Source of the DNA: Albidovulum sp. | GTDB lineage: Bacteria > Pseudomonadota > Alphaproteobacteria > Rhodobacterales > Rhodobacteraceae | Direction: 5' to 3' | DNA length: 64,000 bases | Assembly (NCBI GenBank): GCA_028823855.1 | Contig: JAPPFL010000012.1 | Coordinates: 62,001-126,000, forward strand | In this document: positions 54,542 to 63,760 of the stretch, piece after piece | How the letters are laid out: the number at the start of each line of letters is the position of its first letter | How positions within the stretch are numbered: the stretch's first letter is position 1 | Made by a program: the position numbers and the translations under genes | The notes under the pieces: model-generated | Database searches by the model: none | What the model was told of the DNA's origin: nothing | What the model saw: the letters and a program-made list of their open reading frames with translations, nothing else

Positions 54542-56040
54542 TTCTGCACAAGGTTAGGCCGCAAAAGCCGGGAGAAAGGCTGGCAAAGGAAGACCAGCTC
54601 GCATGGAAGATCGCCTGCATGGCCGCGGACCGCGTCGAAGCCGGCCCGGCGGCGGCCGAAATGGCCGCCATGCGCGTAATCGACGACTGGGCCGTATCGA
54701 TCGCCGCGCTTGACCGCGGCCCGGTGGCCGCGGCTCGAGGCGCCGCGCTGGCCTATCCCCGAAAGAACGGCGCAAGCATTGTCGGCATGGGAACGGAAAC
54801 GCGCGTCGATGCCTATTGGGCCGGGTACGCAAACGCGACCGCAATTCGCGAACTCGACTTCAACGACAGCTTTTTCGCTGCCGATTCGAGCCATCCGGGC
54901 GACGTGATCGGTCCCTTGGCTGCGGTGGCGGAAGCGCGAGAGTTGACGGGCGCCGCGCTGATCAAAGGGATCGCAACAGCCTACGAAACGCAGATCGGTC
55001 TTGTAAAGGGAATTGCGCTAAACCGGCACAGAATCGACCACGTCGCGCATTTGGGGCCCGCGGTGGCCGCGGGACTTGGCGCGATGCTCGGACTTGAAGC
55101 CAATGTTCTCTATCATGCGATAGGCCTAGCCGCGCATCTGTCGGTTTCGACGCGCCAGACGCGAAAGGGATCGATTTCAACCTACAAGGCCAATGCGCCC
55201 GGGCATATCGGCCAAATCGCGATGCTCGCGATCGATCGCGCGATGCGCGGCGAAACGAGCCCTGCTCCGGTTTACGAGGGAGACTACGGTCTCATGGCGA
55301 TTTTGCTCGACGGTCGGGACGGAGAGGCAACAGTTCCGCTGCCTTCCCCGGGCGAGCCGCCCGTCGCAATTCTCGAATCCTACCCTAAAGAGCACTCGGC
55401 CGGATATCACGGACAGGCATTGATCGACCTCGCATTCAAGATACGCGACAGGGTCGGCAACACCGCGCGAATTAGCGATGTCGCGATCCATACAAAGGAA
55501 CTTACGCACCTAGTGATGGGTTCCGGCGCGGGCGACCCCGAGAAATGGGATCCCGCCGCCACGCGCGAGACTCTTGATCACTCCGCGATGTATATCTTTA
55601 CGGTCGCGCTTCAAGACGGGAAATGGGACCACGAATCCAGCTACGCGCCCGCGAGGGCAGCGCGACCGGACACGATCGAGCTCTGGCGCAAAGTAAGAAC
55701 GGTGTCCGATCCAGAATGGACGCGCGAGTTCACGGATCCGGAGCCGCTCGAAAAGGCGCACGGAGCAAGAGTCGTGGTTGCCTACGACGACGGAACGATT
55801 TTCGAAGACGAACTGAGAGTCGCCAACGCCCACCCTTGCGGCGCCAATCCGTGGGGAGCGGAAGAATACCGCCGGAAGTTCCTGAGCCTAGCGGAAGGCA
55901 GAGTGGCGAAAACGGAAGCCTTGCGCTTCCTCGACCGCGCTGCCGAGCTCCCGAACGCGGGAAAATCGAAGCCTGTCGATCTTTCGATCAAGGCGCAAAT
56001 TGCGAACTCGACAGGGTCCGTCGCAGGCCTGTTCTCATAA
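54538..56040 (+). CDS. prpD: 2-Methylcitrate dehydratase-like MmgE/PrpD protein (fifth)
   Basis: 500 residues if translation begins at TTG 54538, which overlaps the tctA stop as TTGA. The resulting start (MILHKVRPQKPGERLAKEDQLAWKIACMAADRVE) matches the usual beginning of genuine PrpD proteins, and no ATG is near. Further landmarks are LDFNDSFFAADSSHPGDVIGPLAAVAEA, STYKANAPGHIGQIAMLAIDRAMRGETSP, and YPKEHSAGYHGQALIDLAFKIRD. PrpD removes water from 2-methylcitrate, and relatives act on cis-aconitate or citrate-like acids. In this operon it could convert the cis-aconitate made by TcuA. Confidence 0.9.
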   Translation: MILHKVRPQKPGERLAKEDQLAWKIACMAADRVEAGPAAAEMAAMRVIDDWAVSIAALDRGPVAAARGAALAYPRKNGASIVGMGTETRVDAYWAGYANATAIRELDFNDSFFAADSSHPGDVIGPLAAVAEARELTGAALIKGIATAYETQIGLVKGIALNRHRIDHVAHLGPAVAAGLGAMLGLEANVLYHAIGLAAHLSVSTRQTRKGSISTYKANAPGHIGQIAMLAIDRAMRGETSPAPVYEGDYGLMAILLDGRDGEATVPLPSPGEPPVAILESYPKEHSAGYHGQALIDLAFKIRDRVGNTARISDVAIHTKELTHLVMGSGAGDPEKWDPAATRETLDHSAMYIFTVALQDGKWDHESSYAPARAARPDTIELWRKVRTVSDPEWTREFTDPEPLEKAHGARVVVAYDDGTIFEDELRVANAHPCGANPWGAEEYRRKFLSLAEGRVAKTEALRFLDRAAELPNAGKSKPVDLSIKAQIANSTGSVAGLFS

Positions 56041-56074
56041 GCCGCCAACGCCGTTCGATCGCCCGAGTCCAGGA

Positions 56075-57472
56075 ATGTCGAAGATTCGTTCTCCGAAAAA
56101 AGTCGACGTCGTCGTAGTCGGCGGGGGAAACGCGGCCTTGTGCGCGGCGATTTCCGCTCGCGAGAATGGCGCCGATGTCCTCGTGCTCGAGGCCGCGCCG
56201 AAGCCTTTCAGAGGAGGGAATAGCCGGCACACGAGAAACTTCAGGTGCATGCATGCCGAACCATTGGGAACCCTTAGGGAATGCTACGGCGAAGAGGAGT
56301 TCTTCGATGATCTCCTCAATGTTACCGGAGGAAAGACCGACCGCGAACTTGCCGCTCTAGCGATACGAACTTCAGAGGAATGCTACGATTGGATGTTTGC
56401 GCACGGAGTCCGATTTCAGCCGGCGCTTTCCGGCACACTATCCCTGTCGCGTACGAACGCATTTTTCCTTGGCGGCGGAAAAGCGCTACTCAACGCCTAC
56501 TATAGAACGGCGGCTGCGATCGGAGTCAGATTCATTTACGAGTCGCCCGTTCTCCATCTCGAATTGGACGGCGGCAGAGTCGCCTTCGTAGACGCCGAGA
56601 TCGACGGCGAATTCGAGCGGTTCGCGCCGCGAGCCGTGGTTGCGGCATCGGGCGGATTCCAGTCCGATCTAGAATGGCTGGCAGAAGCCTGGGGACCTGC
56701 GGCGCGCAATTTCCTGATTCGCGGCACGCCCTACAATCGCGGAGTCGTTCTTCGCGACTTGCTTGATCAAGGCGTCGAATCCGTTGGGGATCCTACGCAA
56801 TGCCACGCCGTCGCCATCGACGGAAGGTCTCCGAAATTCGACGGAGGAATCGTAACGAGGCTCGACTGCGTCCCGTTTTCCATCGCGGTCAACAAGCTGG
56901 GCCGGCGCTTCTATGACGAGGGCGAAGACATTTGGCCGAAACGCTACGCAATCTGGGGAAGACTTGTCGCGGCCCAGCCCGACCAGGTGGCCAATGCCAT
57001 CATCGATGCGAAGAGCATCGATCTCTTTATGCCGTCGGCATACCCGCCGGTCCAAGCCGAAACCATCGGCGAATTGGCCAGAAAGCTCGGGCTCTCGCCG
57101 GATTCCCTAGCCGCGACGGTGGCGGAATTCAACTCTTCCTGCCGCCCGGGCGCATTTCATTCTTCCGAACCCGACGGACTGTCGACCGAAGGCTTGCCCC
57201 TCGCCAAATCAAACTGGGCGCGACCGATTAGTCGGCCTCCGTTCTACGGCTACGAGCTTCGGCCGGGAGTAACGTTCACGTATCTGGGTCTGCGCGTCGA
57301 CCGCAACGCTCGAACGCAAGCGAATGACGGACCCGTAGAGAATCTGTGGGCCGCGGGCGAAATCATGGCGGGATCCATTTTGGGTAAAGGCTATCTGGCC
57401 GGCTTTGGCATGACGATAGGAACTGTCTTCGGACGCATCGCCGGTCGGGAGGCCGCCGAACATGCTCGCTGA
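56075..57472 (+). CDS. tcuA: FAD-dependent tricarballylate dehydrogenase
   Basis: A 465-residue flavoprotein. The start at 56075 leads into VDVVVVGGGNAALCAAISAREN, a canonical FAD motif. GGNSRHTRNFRCMH and the C-terminal WAAGEIMAGSILGKGYLAGFGMTIGTVFGRIAG are typical of TcuA. In Salmonella TcuA oxidises tricarballylate to cis-aconitate and needs TcuB for reoxidation. Here tcuB follows with an 11-base overlap, which supports the assignment. The upstream part of the open frame (56000-56074) overlaps prpD and is unlikely to be translated. Confidence 0.9.
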   Translation: MSKIRSPKKVDVVVVGGGNAALCAAISARENGADVLVLEAAPKPFRGGNSRHTRNFRCMHAEPLGTLRECYGEEEFFDDLLNVTGGKTDRELAALAIRTSEECYDWMFAHGVRFQPALSGTLSLSRTNAFFLGGGKALLNAYYRTAAAIGVRFIYESPVLHLELDGGRVAFVDAEIDGEFERFAPRAVVAASGGFQSDLEWLAEAWGPAARNFLIRGTPYNRGVVLRDLLDQGVESVGDPTQCHAVAIDGRSPKFDGGIVTRLDCVPFSIAVNKLGRRFYDEGEDIWPKRYAIWGRLVAAQPDQVANAIIDAKSIDLFMPSAYPPVQAETIGELARKLGLSPDSLAATVAEFNSSCRPGAFHSSEPDGLSTEGLPLAKSNWARPISRPPFYGYELRPGVTFTYLGLRVDRNARTQANDGPVENLWAAGEIMAGSILGKGYLAGFGMTIGTVFGRIAGREAAEHAR

Positions 57473-58535
57473 GACCATTTCTGAAGCCCGGAGGCAGTCG
57501 GAAATCTGCAATGCCTGCCGGTACTGCGAGGGCTACTGCTCGGTTTTTCCCTCGATGCACGGTCATCGCTCCTTTTCCGACGGCGATATCACGCACTTGG
57601 CCAATCTATGCCACAATTGCAGAGGATGCTATTACGCTTGCCAGTATACCGCGCCTCACGAATTCGACATCAATTTGCCGAGGGCGCTCGCGGAAGTTCA
57701 AGTTGCCAGCTGGAAAGGATTCGCTTGGCCATCGGGATTCGCCGCCCTGTTCGACCGGTCGGGCGTGACGATTTCGGCCGCCCTGGCTCTATCGATCGCG
57801 TTTCTATTTTGGCTGGCGACGCTCGTCCGGCCGGAATCCGGGAACGGCTTTTACGCCTACATGTCCCACGGCCTCATGCTGGCCGTGTTCATTCCCGCCT
57901 TTCTTGCGCCGCTGATTTCGCTTGGAATCTCGCTGCGACGCTATTGGCGGAGCGCTGGCGGCGAGTTGACTTGGAGAGGCATTGCGGCTTCTCTGCGATC
58001 AGCCGGTCGAATGAGCAACCTTTCCGGAGGTCACGGCGAGGGATGCAATTTCGAGGACGAAGACCGCTTCTCGAATGCCCGGCGCTGGTTCCATCAGGCA
58101 GCGCTCTACGGGTTTATTCTCTGCTTTGCTTCAACTTGCTCCGGAACGCTACTCCACTACGGCTTCGGATTCGAGGCTCCTTACAGCATATTCAGTCTTC
58201 CAAAGATACTGGGCGTGCCCGGCGGCGTGCTTCTATGCGCCGGAACGCTGGGACTTGCCTACCTAAAGACCAAGGCCGACAGAAATTTAGGGGCGGTCCG
58301 CCTGTGGGGAGGCGAAATGGCCTTCATCCTGCTGCTGTTTTCGGTTAGTTTTTCCGGACTTGCGCTCTACGCAGCAACGGGAACGACAGCGGTATCGTGG
58401 CTGCTGCCGCTGCATTTGGGCTTCGTTCTCGCATTTTTCCTGACCGCCCCGTATTCCAAGATGGCGCACGGATTCTACCGGCTGGCCGCGCTCTTGCGCG
58501 AAGCTGAATCTCGAGCTCGGGCTTCGCAAGCATAA
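57462..58535 (+). CDS. tcuB: Tricarballylate utilisation Fe-S membrane protein
   Basis: A 357-residue inner-membrane protein. The N-terminal cytoplasmic part holds two iron-sulfur motifs, CNACRYCEGYCSVFP and CHNCRGCYYACQYTAP. It is followed by about six hydrophobic helices with conserved histidines that may bind haem (for example in GTLLHYGFG and LLPLHLGFVL). TcuB passes electrons from TcuA to the quinone pool. It is the last gene of the tct-prpD-tcu operon. Confidence 0.93.
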   Translation: MLAETISEARRQSEICNACRYCEGYCSVFPSMHGHRSFSDGDITHLANLCHNCRGCYYACQYTAPHEFDINLPRALAEVQVASWKGFAWPSGFAALFDRSGVTISAALALSIAFLFWLATLVRPESGNGFYAYMSHGLMLAVFIPAFLAPLISLGISLRRYWRSAGGELTWRGIAASLRSAGRMSNLSGGHGEGCNFEDEDRFSNARRWFHQAALYGFILCFASTCSGTLLHYGFGFEAPYSIFSLPKILGVPGGVLLCAGTLGLAYLKTKADRNLGAVRLWGGEMAFILLLFSVSFSGLALYAATGTTAVSWLLPLHLGFVLAFFLTAPYSKMAHGFYRLAALLREAESRARASQA

Positions 58536-59759
58536 GGCGAGAGTTATTCCGCCAAAGATTTGCGCTGGGCAATCAAATACAGTGGATGCTCAATCGAATC
58601 GCGCTTCATGGGAAAGAATCAGACGCTGCATTGCGGAGGTCTTCCCGCAGCGATTCCCGCTGAATTTCGAAGATGCATTGGTGTCGTACCGGGAACGGGG
58701 GAATGGTGTAGCAAATGTCTTTCGAGAACAGGGCCCTCAGTGCGAGAATATCGGTGTCCGAAATGGTATGCTCTCTTTCAGCTATCAATGCGAAACCGCT
58801 GTTTTTACTGACGGCCATTCCCTTTCCGATAGTCGTGGCCGGAGCGATGATTTTGACAATACAATGATCGCTTAGTCGCTAACCGACCCACCTCCATCTC
58901 TCTTGTCCGGTACCGCGCTCGCCAAAAATCGTAGGCCCGTTGCATTCCGAAAGCGCCTGTCGCGTCGCGCCCGGTCCCCCGTGCCTACTGCATAAGGGAG
59001 AGGCCGAAGAGTCCAAGGAATTTCCGCAACGCGATATCGCCGGGCGCGGAGAATTGCGCATGCTCATTTGCTGTCTCGTCAGCGGTAGTCCACGCAATCG
59101 ACATCAACGGCCACGCCTTCCTTGAACCGGAACTCCACGCGCCGGTTTCCCCACGCCGGGATTTCTTGTGCCGAGACTGAATGGGCATCGAGGCGCAGGC
59201 GAGTTTATCGAACACGCCGCGCGCTGGCCTTCGCGCCAGCCGAAATAGTCGAAGGAATTGTCGTTCAGGACACATCGCCTGGTCGCCGAGAGCAAGCTGG
59301 CTTCCTTCTTCTACCTGCGGGGCTTTCGGGTTCATTCATGTGCGAGTAGGCGACCTGCCTGCAGGCTCCTTCGGCGGTCTCCGACCTGGTCCGCCACTCT
59401 CGCCGGTGGTATTCGTCGCATCGCGTTCGCTCCCGAACGTTTTCGATATTGGAACGGCATTAATCCATCTCTAAGTGCTATCGCCGACGTGGTGCCAGGA
59501 AAACGATTTGCGTCGCAAAAACGCGCTCGGCGACGCCCTTCGTCCATTAACTGAAATATATCTTGGCAAAAAATTTCGACTGCGCCCGTGCATGGGTGTT
59601 GATTTACTTCCGCAAATATGGTCAATTGGTCAGTTCACTTAGTTAAAAAGTCACGATACCCGTACTGTTGACGGCGAAGTTCGGCAGACGAAATCAAATT
59701 GGTGGCCTACGCTCCGCGCTACGCTTGGCGGGGGCCATCCACCAGACCAGGGAGAAAAG
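58536..59759. other. Gene-free stretch upstream of the TRAP transporter
   Basis: About 1.2 kb of short frames. Near the end, TGGTCA occurs twice as a close direct repeat (59619-59624 and 59627-59632) in front of the TRAP genes and could be a regulator site. A minus-strand frame around 59090-59290 contains FDYFGWREGQRA and VEFRFKEGVAVDVDC-like pieces that may be a decayed gene, but I cannot name it. Confidence 0.35.
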
Positions 59760-60758
59760 ATGAAAACCCGTCATCCATTGTTCAAATCAACAGCGGCCGT
59801 CGCCTTTGGAGCGGCCATGCTGTTTTCACCCGCCGCAGCAAACGCTCAGGAAAAATTGCTGTTCGCCGAGGCCGATACCGTAGGCAGCCTGCTAAACCTG
59901 ACCAATATCATGTTTGCGGAGCTCGTGAGCGAACGCTCCGGAGGCGCATTGGCGCTCAACCATGTGCAGGGCTCGCAACTTGGCAACGACACGCAAGTCA
60001 TCGAGCAGATGATCGAGGGATCGGTCGACATCTACGGCGATGTTCTGGGCTGGTACGCGAAGTGGGAGGACGACTTCAACATTCTAAACTGGGGCTTCAC
60101 GTTCGATGATGCCGACCATATGCAGAAATTCATCGAAAGCGAGCTGTTTGCTGAAATTGCAGGACGCCTGCGCGAAAGCAACAACATCCACATACTGGCC
60201 GCCGCGCCTACCGAAGCGCGGGAATTGTTCGCAAAGCCAGTCGTATCTACTCCCGACGACCTTGTCGGCGTAAAAATGCGCGTTCCCGGAATCCAGACCT
60301 ACGTCCTGCTCTGGGAAACGCTCGGCGCCAGCCCCGCCCGCGTCGCCTGGGCCGAGGTCTTCCTGGGGCTGAAGACGGGCACCATCGAGGCCGCGGAAGG
60401 CCCGCCCAACCCGGCGTATGCCCAGAAATTCCATCAGGGAACCGGCAATGTCATGCTGACCAACCACGTCCAGTCGACAATGCAGCTGAGCATGAATGCC
60501 GAGCGGTTCGATTCCTTGTCGCCCGAAATGCAGAAGATTCTAACGGAGGCCGCGCAAGAGTCCGTCGCCTAGGCCCGCGCCGAGGCTGACCGGGGGACCG
60601 GCGAAATCCTGGCTAAGATGGAAGCCGAGGGCGCTACGATTCACGAGGTTGACGTTGCCCCCTTCGCGGCCAAGGCCGAGGCTGGAGTCAACACGATGGA
60701 GGCCGACGGCGTCTGGTCGACCGGTCTTTGGCAAAAGATCCGGTCTATGAATGACTGA
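59760..60758 (+). pseudogene. dctP: TRAP transporter substrate-binding protein DctP, interrupted by an amber codon
   Basis: The first 270 residues show a signal peptide (ending SPAAANAQ) and the DctP fold: LLFAEADTVGSLLNL, IEQMIEGSVDIYGDV, the ligand-region Arg in KMRVPGIQTYVLLWETLGASPARVAWAEVFLGLKTGTIEAAEGP, and FDSLSPEMQKILTEAAQESVA. An in-frame TAG follows at 60570-60572. The same frame continues for 61 codons with the expected end (ARAEADRGTGEILAKMEAEG...GLWQKIRSMND). A Trp (TGG) at this place in relatives makes a single G-to-A change the likely cause. The truncated protein lacks its last helices and may be inactive. Confidence 0.85.
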
Positions 60759-60829
60759 TCCGGTCTAGATTTCCGGCTGCGCCTTTCCGGCGCCGCCGGA
60801 TATTTCGCCAGTACAAGGAGCCCGCCGGC

Positions 60830-61408
60830 ATGGTCGAGGCCATCCTGACACGCATGCGAAGCCTACTCAGGATAGTCGGATGGGTCGAACTGTCCGTCAC
60901 AGCATTTCTCCTGTTTGCAATCGTCTTTTCCGTCGGCGCGCAAGTCATTTCGCGATATTTCTTCAACAGTCCATTGATATGGGTCGAAGAGGGCGTGGTC
61001 TATGCGTTCATATGGTCGGTCTTTCTAGGCGCCAGCGTCGGGCTGAAGGCGCAGCGACATATTCGCATCGAGTGGCTTTCGCATATTTCCGGACCGCGCT
61101 TTGCCGCCTTTCTCTACCTCTTGCGGCAGGTTGTCGTGATTGTGATCGTGGTTTTGGTTTTCCCTTTCGCAATTAAGGTGATGAACACCGAAAGCCGCAG
61201 CACAACCGTATCGCTGCCCTGGGATATGCCGCGTTTCCTGTTCTTCTCGCTGCCGCTGGCAACCTCATTCGTCTTGTTCGCAGTAACATCTCTCTTTTTC
61301 CTTTTCGCGGGCATCCGGGTTCTGCCGTCAGGAGGAACCGTAGACCCGATTTTGACCTTCAAGGATGACGACAATGACGATGCGGCAATTCGGGCGGAGG
61401 CGGCATGA
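60830..61408 (+). CDS. dctQ: TRAP transporter small permease subunit DctQ
   Basis: A 192-residue inner-membrane protein with four hydrophobic helices and the DctQ landmarks RYFFNSPLIWVEEGVVYAFIWSVFLGASVGLKAQRHIRIEWL. A long acidic tail (KDDDNDDAAIRAEAA) is unusual. The last codons overlap the start of dctM by 4 bases. Confidence 0.92.
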   Translation: MVEAILTRMRSLLRIVGWVELSVTAFLLFAIVFSVGAQVISRYFFNSPLIWVEEGVVYAFIWSVFLGASVGLKAQRHIRIEWLSHISGPRFAAFLYLLRQVVVIVIVVLVFPFAIKVMNTESRSTTVSLPWDMPRFLFFSLPLATSFVLFAVTSLFFLFAGIRVLPSGGTVDPILTFKDDDNDDAAIRAEAA

Positions 61409-62688
61409 GCCTGGGATTGATGTTCGTGATTCTGGCAGTCTTGCTGGTGCTGGAAGTGCCGGTCGCGTTTGCTCTGATATTCTCGTCGATGAGCTTTCTG
61501 CTGCTCGACGGCACTTTTCCGCTCAATATTGTCGTTCAGCGCATGGCGCCGGGACTCGACAGCTTTCCGCTGCTGGCCATTCCGCTCTTCGTTTTTGCCG
61601 GAAATCTTTTCAACAAGGCGGGAATCGCCGCCCGAATCTTCGACTTCGCGCTGGCGCTGGTCGGGCATATCCGAGGAAGCCTGGCGCATGTGAATGTGGT
61701 AGCCAGCATTATATTCGCCGGAATGTCCGGCGTCGCACAGGCCGATGCGGCCGGGCTCGGCGTAGTGGAAATCCGCGCGATGAAGAAAGCAGGGTTTGAC
61801 GGCGCTTTCAGCGCCGCTGTCACTGCAGCTTCCTCTATCATCGGCCCGATCATCCCGCCCAGCGTCATTCTGCTCATTTATGCGGTTACAGCTCAGACAT
61901 CGGTGTCGGCGATCTTTCTGGCTGGCGTCCTACCTGGCTTGATGATCGGCGGCCTGCTGATGGTTCTGATCTATTTCATGGCCCTCTCCGGCATGATCAC
62001 CGCGCCGGTACGCGAAGTTTCCAAACGCAGCGACGTACTCCGAACCTTCTGGCGCGCCATCCCGGCTATTCTGGCACCGGTCGTCCTGGTATTCGGGTTG
62101 ATTTTCGGCATCGCAACTCCCACGGAGCTTGGCGCCGTTACCGTGATCTATGCTATCGCTTTCGGCTTCATCAGCGGCAACCTGACGGTCAAGAGCCTGA
62201 TGCGAGCGGCATTCGCCAGTTCATTGACGACCGGAATCCTGGTTTTCATCATCTCGGCAGCTATCCCTTTCGGCTGGGTGATTTCGGTGAATGCGCTTCC
62301 CCAAGCGCTGACCGAGTTCATCCTCTCGATCTCGACCAACAAATACGTGGTGCTTTTGCTGATCAACCTTCTGCTGCTGGTGATCGGATGCATCATGGAA
62401 ACCACGGCGATCCTCCTTATCGCGATTCCGACGCTGCTGCCGCTGCTCAACGCACTTGAGATCGATCTGGTGCATTTCGGGGTGATTATGGTGTTCAACC
62501 TGCTGATCGGCGCCGCGACGCCGCCATTCGGCGTGCTGCTTTTCATCATGGTCGATATCGCGGAAGAGCCGTTTGGCAAGATCGTGAAGGCGATCATTCC
62601 GTTTTACATTCCGCTGATTCTGGCGCTCTTGCTGATCACTTTCGTCCCTGCGCTGACTTTGTGGCTGCCGGGCGCGTTGGGCGAATGA
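61405..62688 (+). CDS. dctM: TRAP transporter large permease subunit DctM
   Basis: A 427-residue polytopic protein with about 12 hydrophobic helices. It has the DctM signatures FAGMSGVAQADAAGLGVVEIRAMKKAGFD, SSIIGPIIPPSVILLIYA and IFGIATPTELGAVTVIYAI. It is the sodium- or proton-coupled translocator of the TRAP system and is translationally coupled to dctQ. The frame is intact, in contrast to dctP upstream. Confidence 0.95.
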   Translation: MSLGLMFVILAVLLVLEVPVAFALIFSSMSFLLLDGTFPLNIVVQRMAPGLDSFPLLAIPLFVFAGNLFNKAGIAARIFDFALALVGHIRGSLAHVNVVASIIFAGMSGVAQADAAGLGVVEIRAMKKAGFDGAFSAAVTAASSIIGPIIPPSVILLIYAVTAQTSVSAIFLAGVLPGLMIGGLLMVLIYFMALSGMITAPVREVSKRSDVLRTFWRAIPAILAPVVLVFGLIFGIATPTELGAVTVIYAIAFGFISGNLTVKSLMRAAFASSLTTGILVFIISAAIPFGWVISVNALPQALTEFILSISTNKYVVLLLINLLLLVIGCIMETTAILLIAIPTLLPLLNALEIDLVHFGVIMVFNLLIGAATPPFGVLLFIMVDIAEEPFGKIVKAIIPFYIPLILALLLITFVPALTLWLPGALGE

Positions 62689-63261
62689 CATGACGAGCAT
62701 TCACTCGATCAAGCCGTAATCGCCCGTCCCGATCCTAGCAATTTCGGGAAGGCGCGGCAGAAGGCGCTTATTCGTGCCGAGACAAGTGATATTGTTGTCG
62801 GCCGGGGCGAGCGCATCGCCATGCGACGCGAAGTCCGCCGCTCCGTTGCCAAGGTCAAAAGCGAGATTTTCCTTACGGTGCCGAAAAGCGATACCGCAGC
62901 CGAAATCGACGCGGCCCGGGAAAAGATGCGGCGCAATGCCTTTAGGCAAGGAAACGGCGGCATCCCTTCAACGGCCATATCCGGAATCGACATAACGCCA
63001 CGTGACATCTCTGGAAAGCACGCCCGCGAACGGCTCTTCGAAAAGTTCGGCAGGCCGCAGCACGATTGGTCGCCGGTAAATGCATCCAGCCTAGTCAACA
63101 AGAATGGCGAGGCTGCTTGCGTCGAAGACTTCGTCCGATATCTCAAAACCTCGTTCCGCTCCTGCGAGTTGGACTTCGCTAAGAGAGGTGAGGTCAATGT
63201 CGGCGGCGATCCCTATGCCGATGTTCGGTTTTTCCTATCGCTTCGCCGCGCGTTCGGCGGC
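62689..63261 (+). other. Open frame of unknown origin running into transposase debris
   Basis: Directly after the dctM stop the same frame stays open through this segment and on to the window end. The sequence (SNFGKARQKALIRAETSDIVVGRGERIAMRREVRRSVAKVK...ITPRDISGKHARERLFEKFGRPQHDWSPVNASSLVNKNGEAACVEDFVRYL) looks protein-like but belongs to no family I recognise. The first in-frame ATG is 62821, with no obvious ribosome binding site. It may be the 5' part of a gene disrupted by the IS fragments that follow. Confidence 0.35.
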
Positions 63262-63440
63262 GAGGTCGATATCCTTGCGGCCGTCCCCGGCATCGACCGC
63301 GCCGCGGCCCGCGCGATCCTGGTCGAGCTCGGGCCAAAGGCCGACTCCTTCCCCGCGCGCCGCCACTGCGCCGCCTGGGCCGGACTGTGCCCCGGCAACA
63401 ACGAAAGCACCGGCAAGAATAAGCGGCTAAACTGGGACGG
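63262..63440 (+). pseudogene. IS110-type transposase fragment
   Basis: The plus strand encodes VDILAAVPGIDRAAARAILVELGPKADSFPARRHCAAWAGLCPGNNESTGKNKR. This is the HhH-like transposase_20 segment near the end of IS110-family transposases (PGI...AWAGLCPGNNES). The catalytic N-terminal domain is absent upstream, so it is a fragment. Confidence 0.75.
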
Positions 63441-63466
63441 CGCGTTTTGTCCGGATTTCTCCGGCT

Positions 63467-63760
63467 TCAGGTTCCGTTCGGCGGATCGGAGGCGCGGCGT
63501 TCGACGCCGGTTCCGAGATCCGACTTCATCGGGTCGCCGCCGAACAGATCTTTCCACCGCCTCGGCGCGGGCTCTTCGACCCGCGACGACGGGTGGACCG
63601 AGACCCGCTGGAGCACGTCCTCGAGGCAGGCGCGCGGGTCGACGCCCTGCATCCGGCAGGTCGCGACCAAGTCGGCGTCGCCATCTTCGCAGTTTGGCAC
63701 CGTTCTTTGCCCTGTCCACCGATATCGCCATGCGCGAGGAATTTCGCAGACAACTTGCCC
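63467..63760 (-). pseudogene. IS66-type transposase C-terminal fragment
   Basis: The minus strand encodes DADLVATCRMQGVDPRACLEDVLQRVSVHPSSRVEE, followed by PRRWKDLFGGDPMKSDLG. This matches the C-terminal domain of IS66 TnpC transposases (TCxxxGxDPxxYLxDVLxR). The larger N-terminal part of the transposase is not present. Confidence 0.7.
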
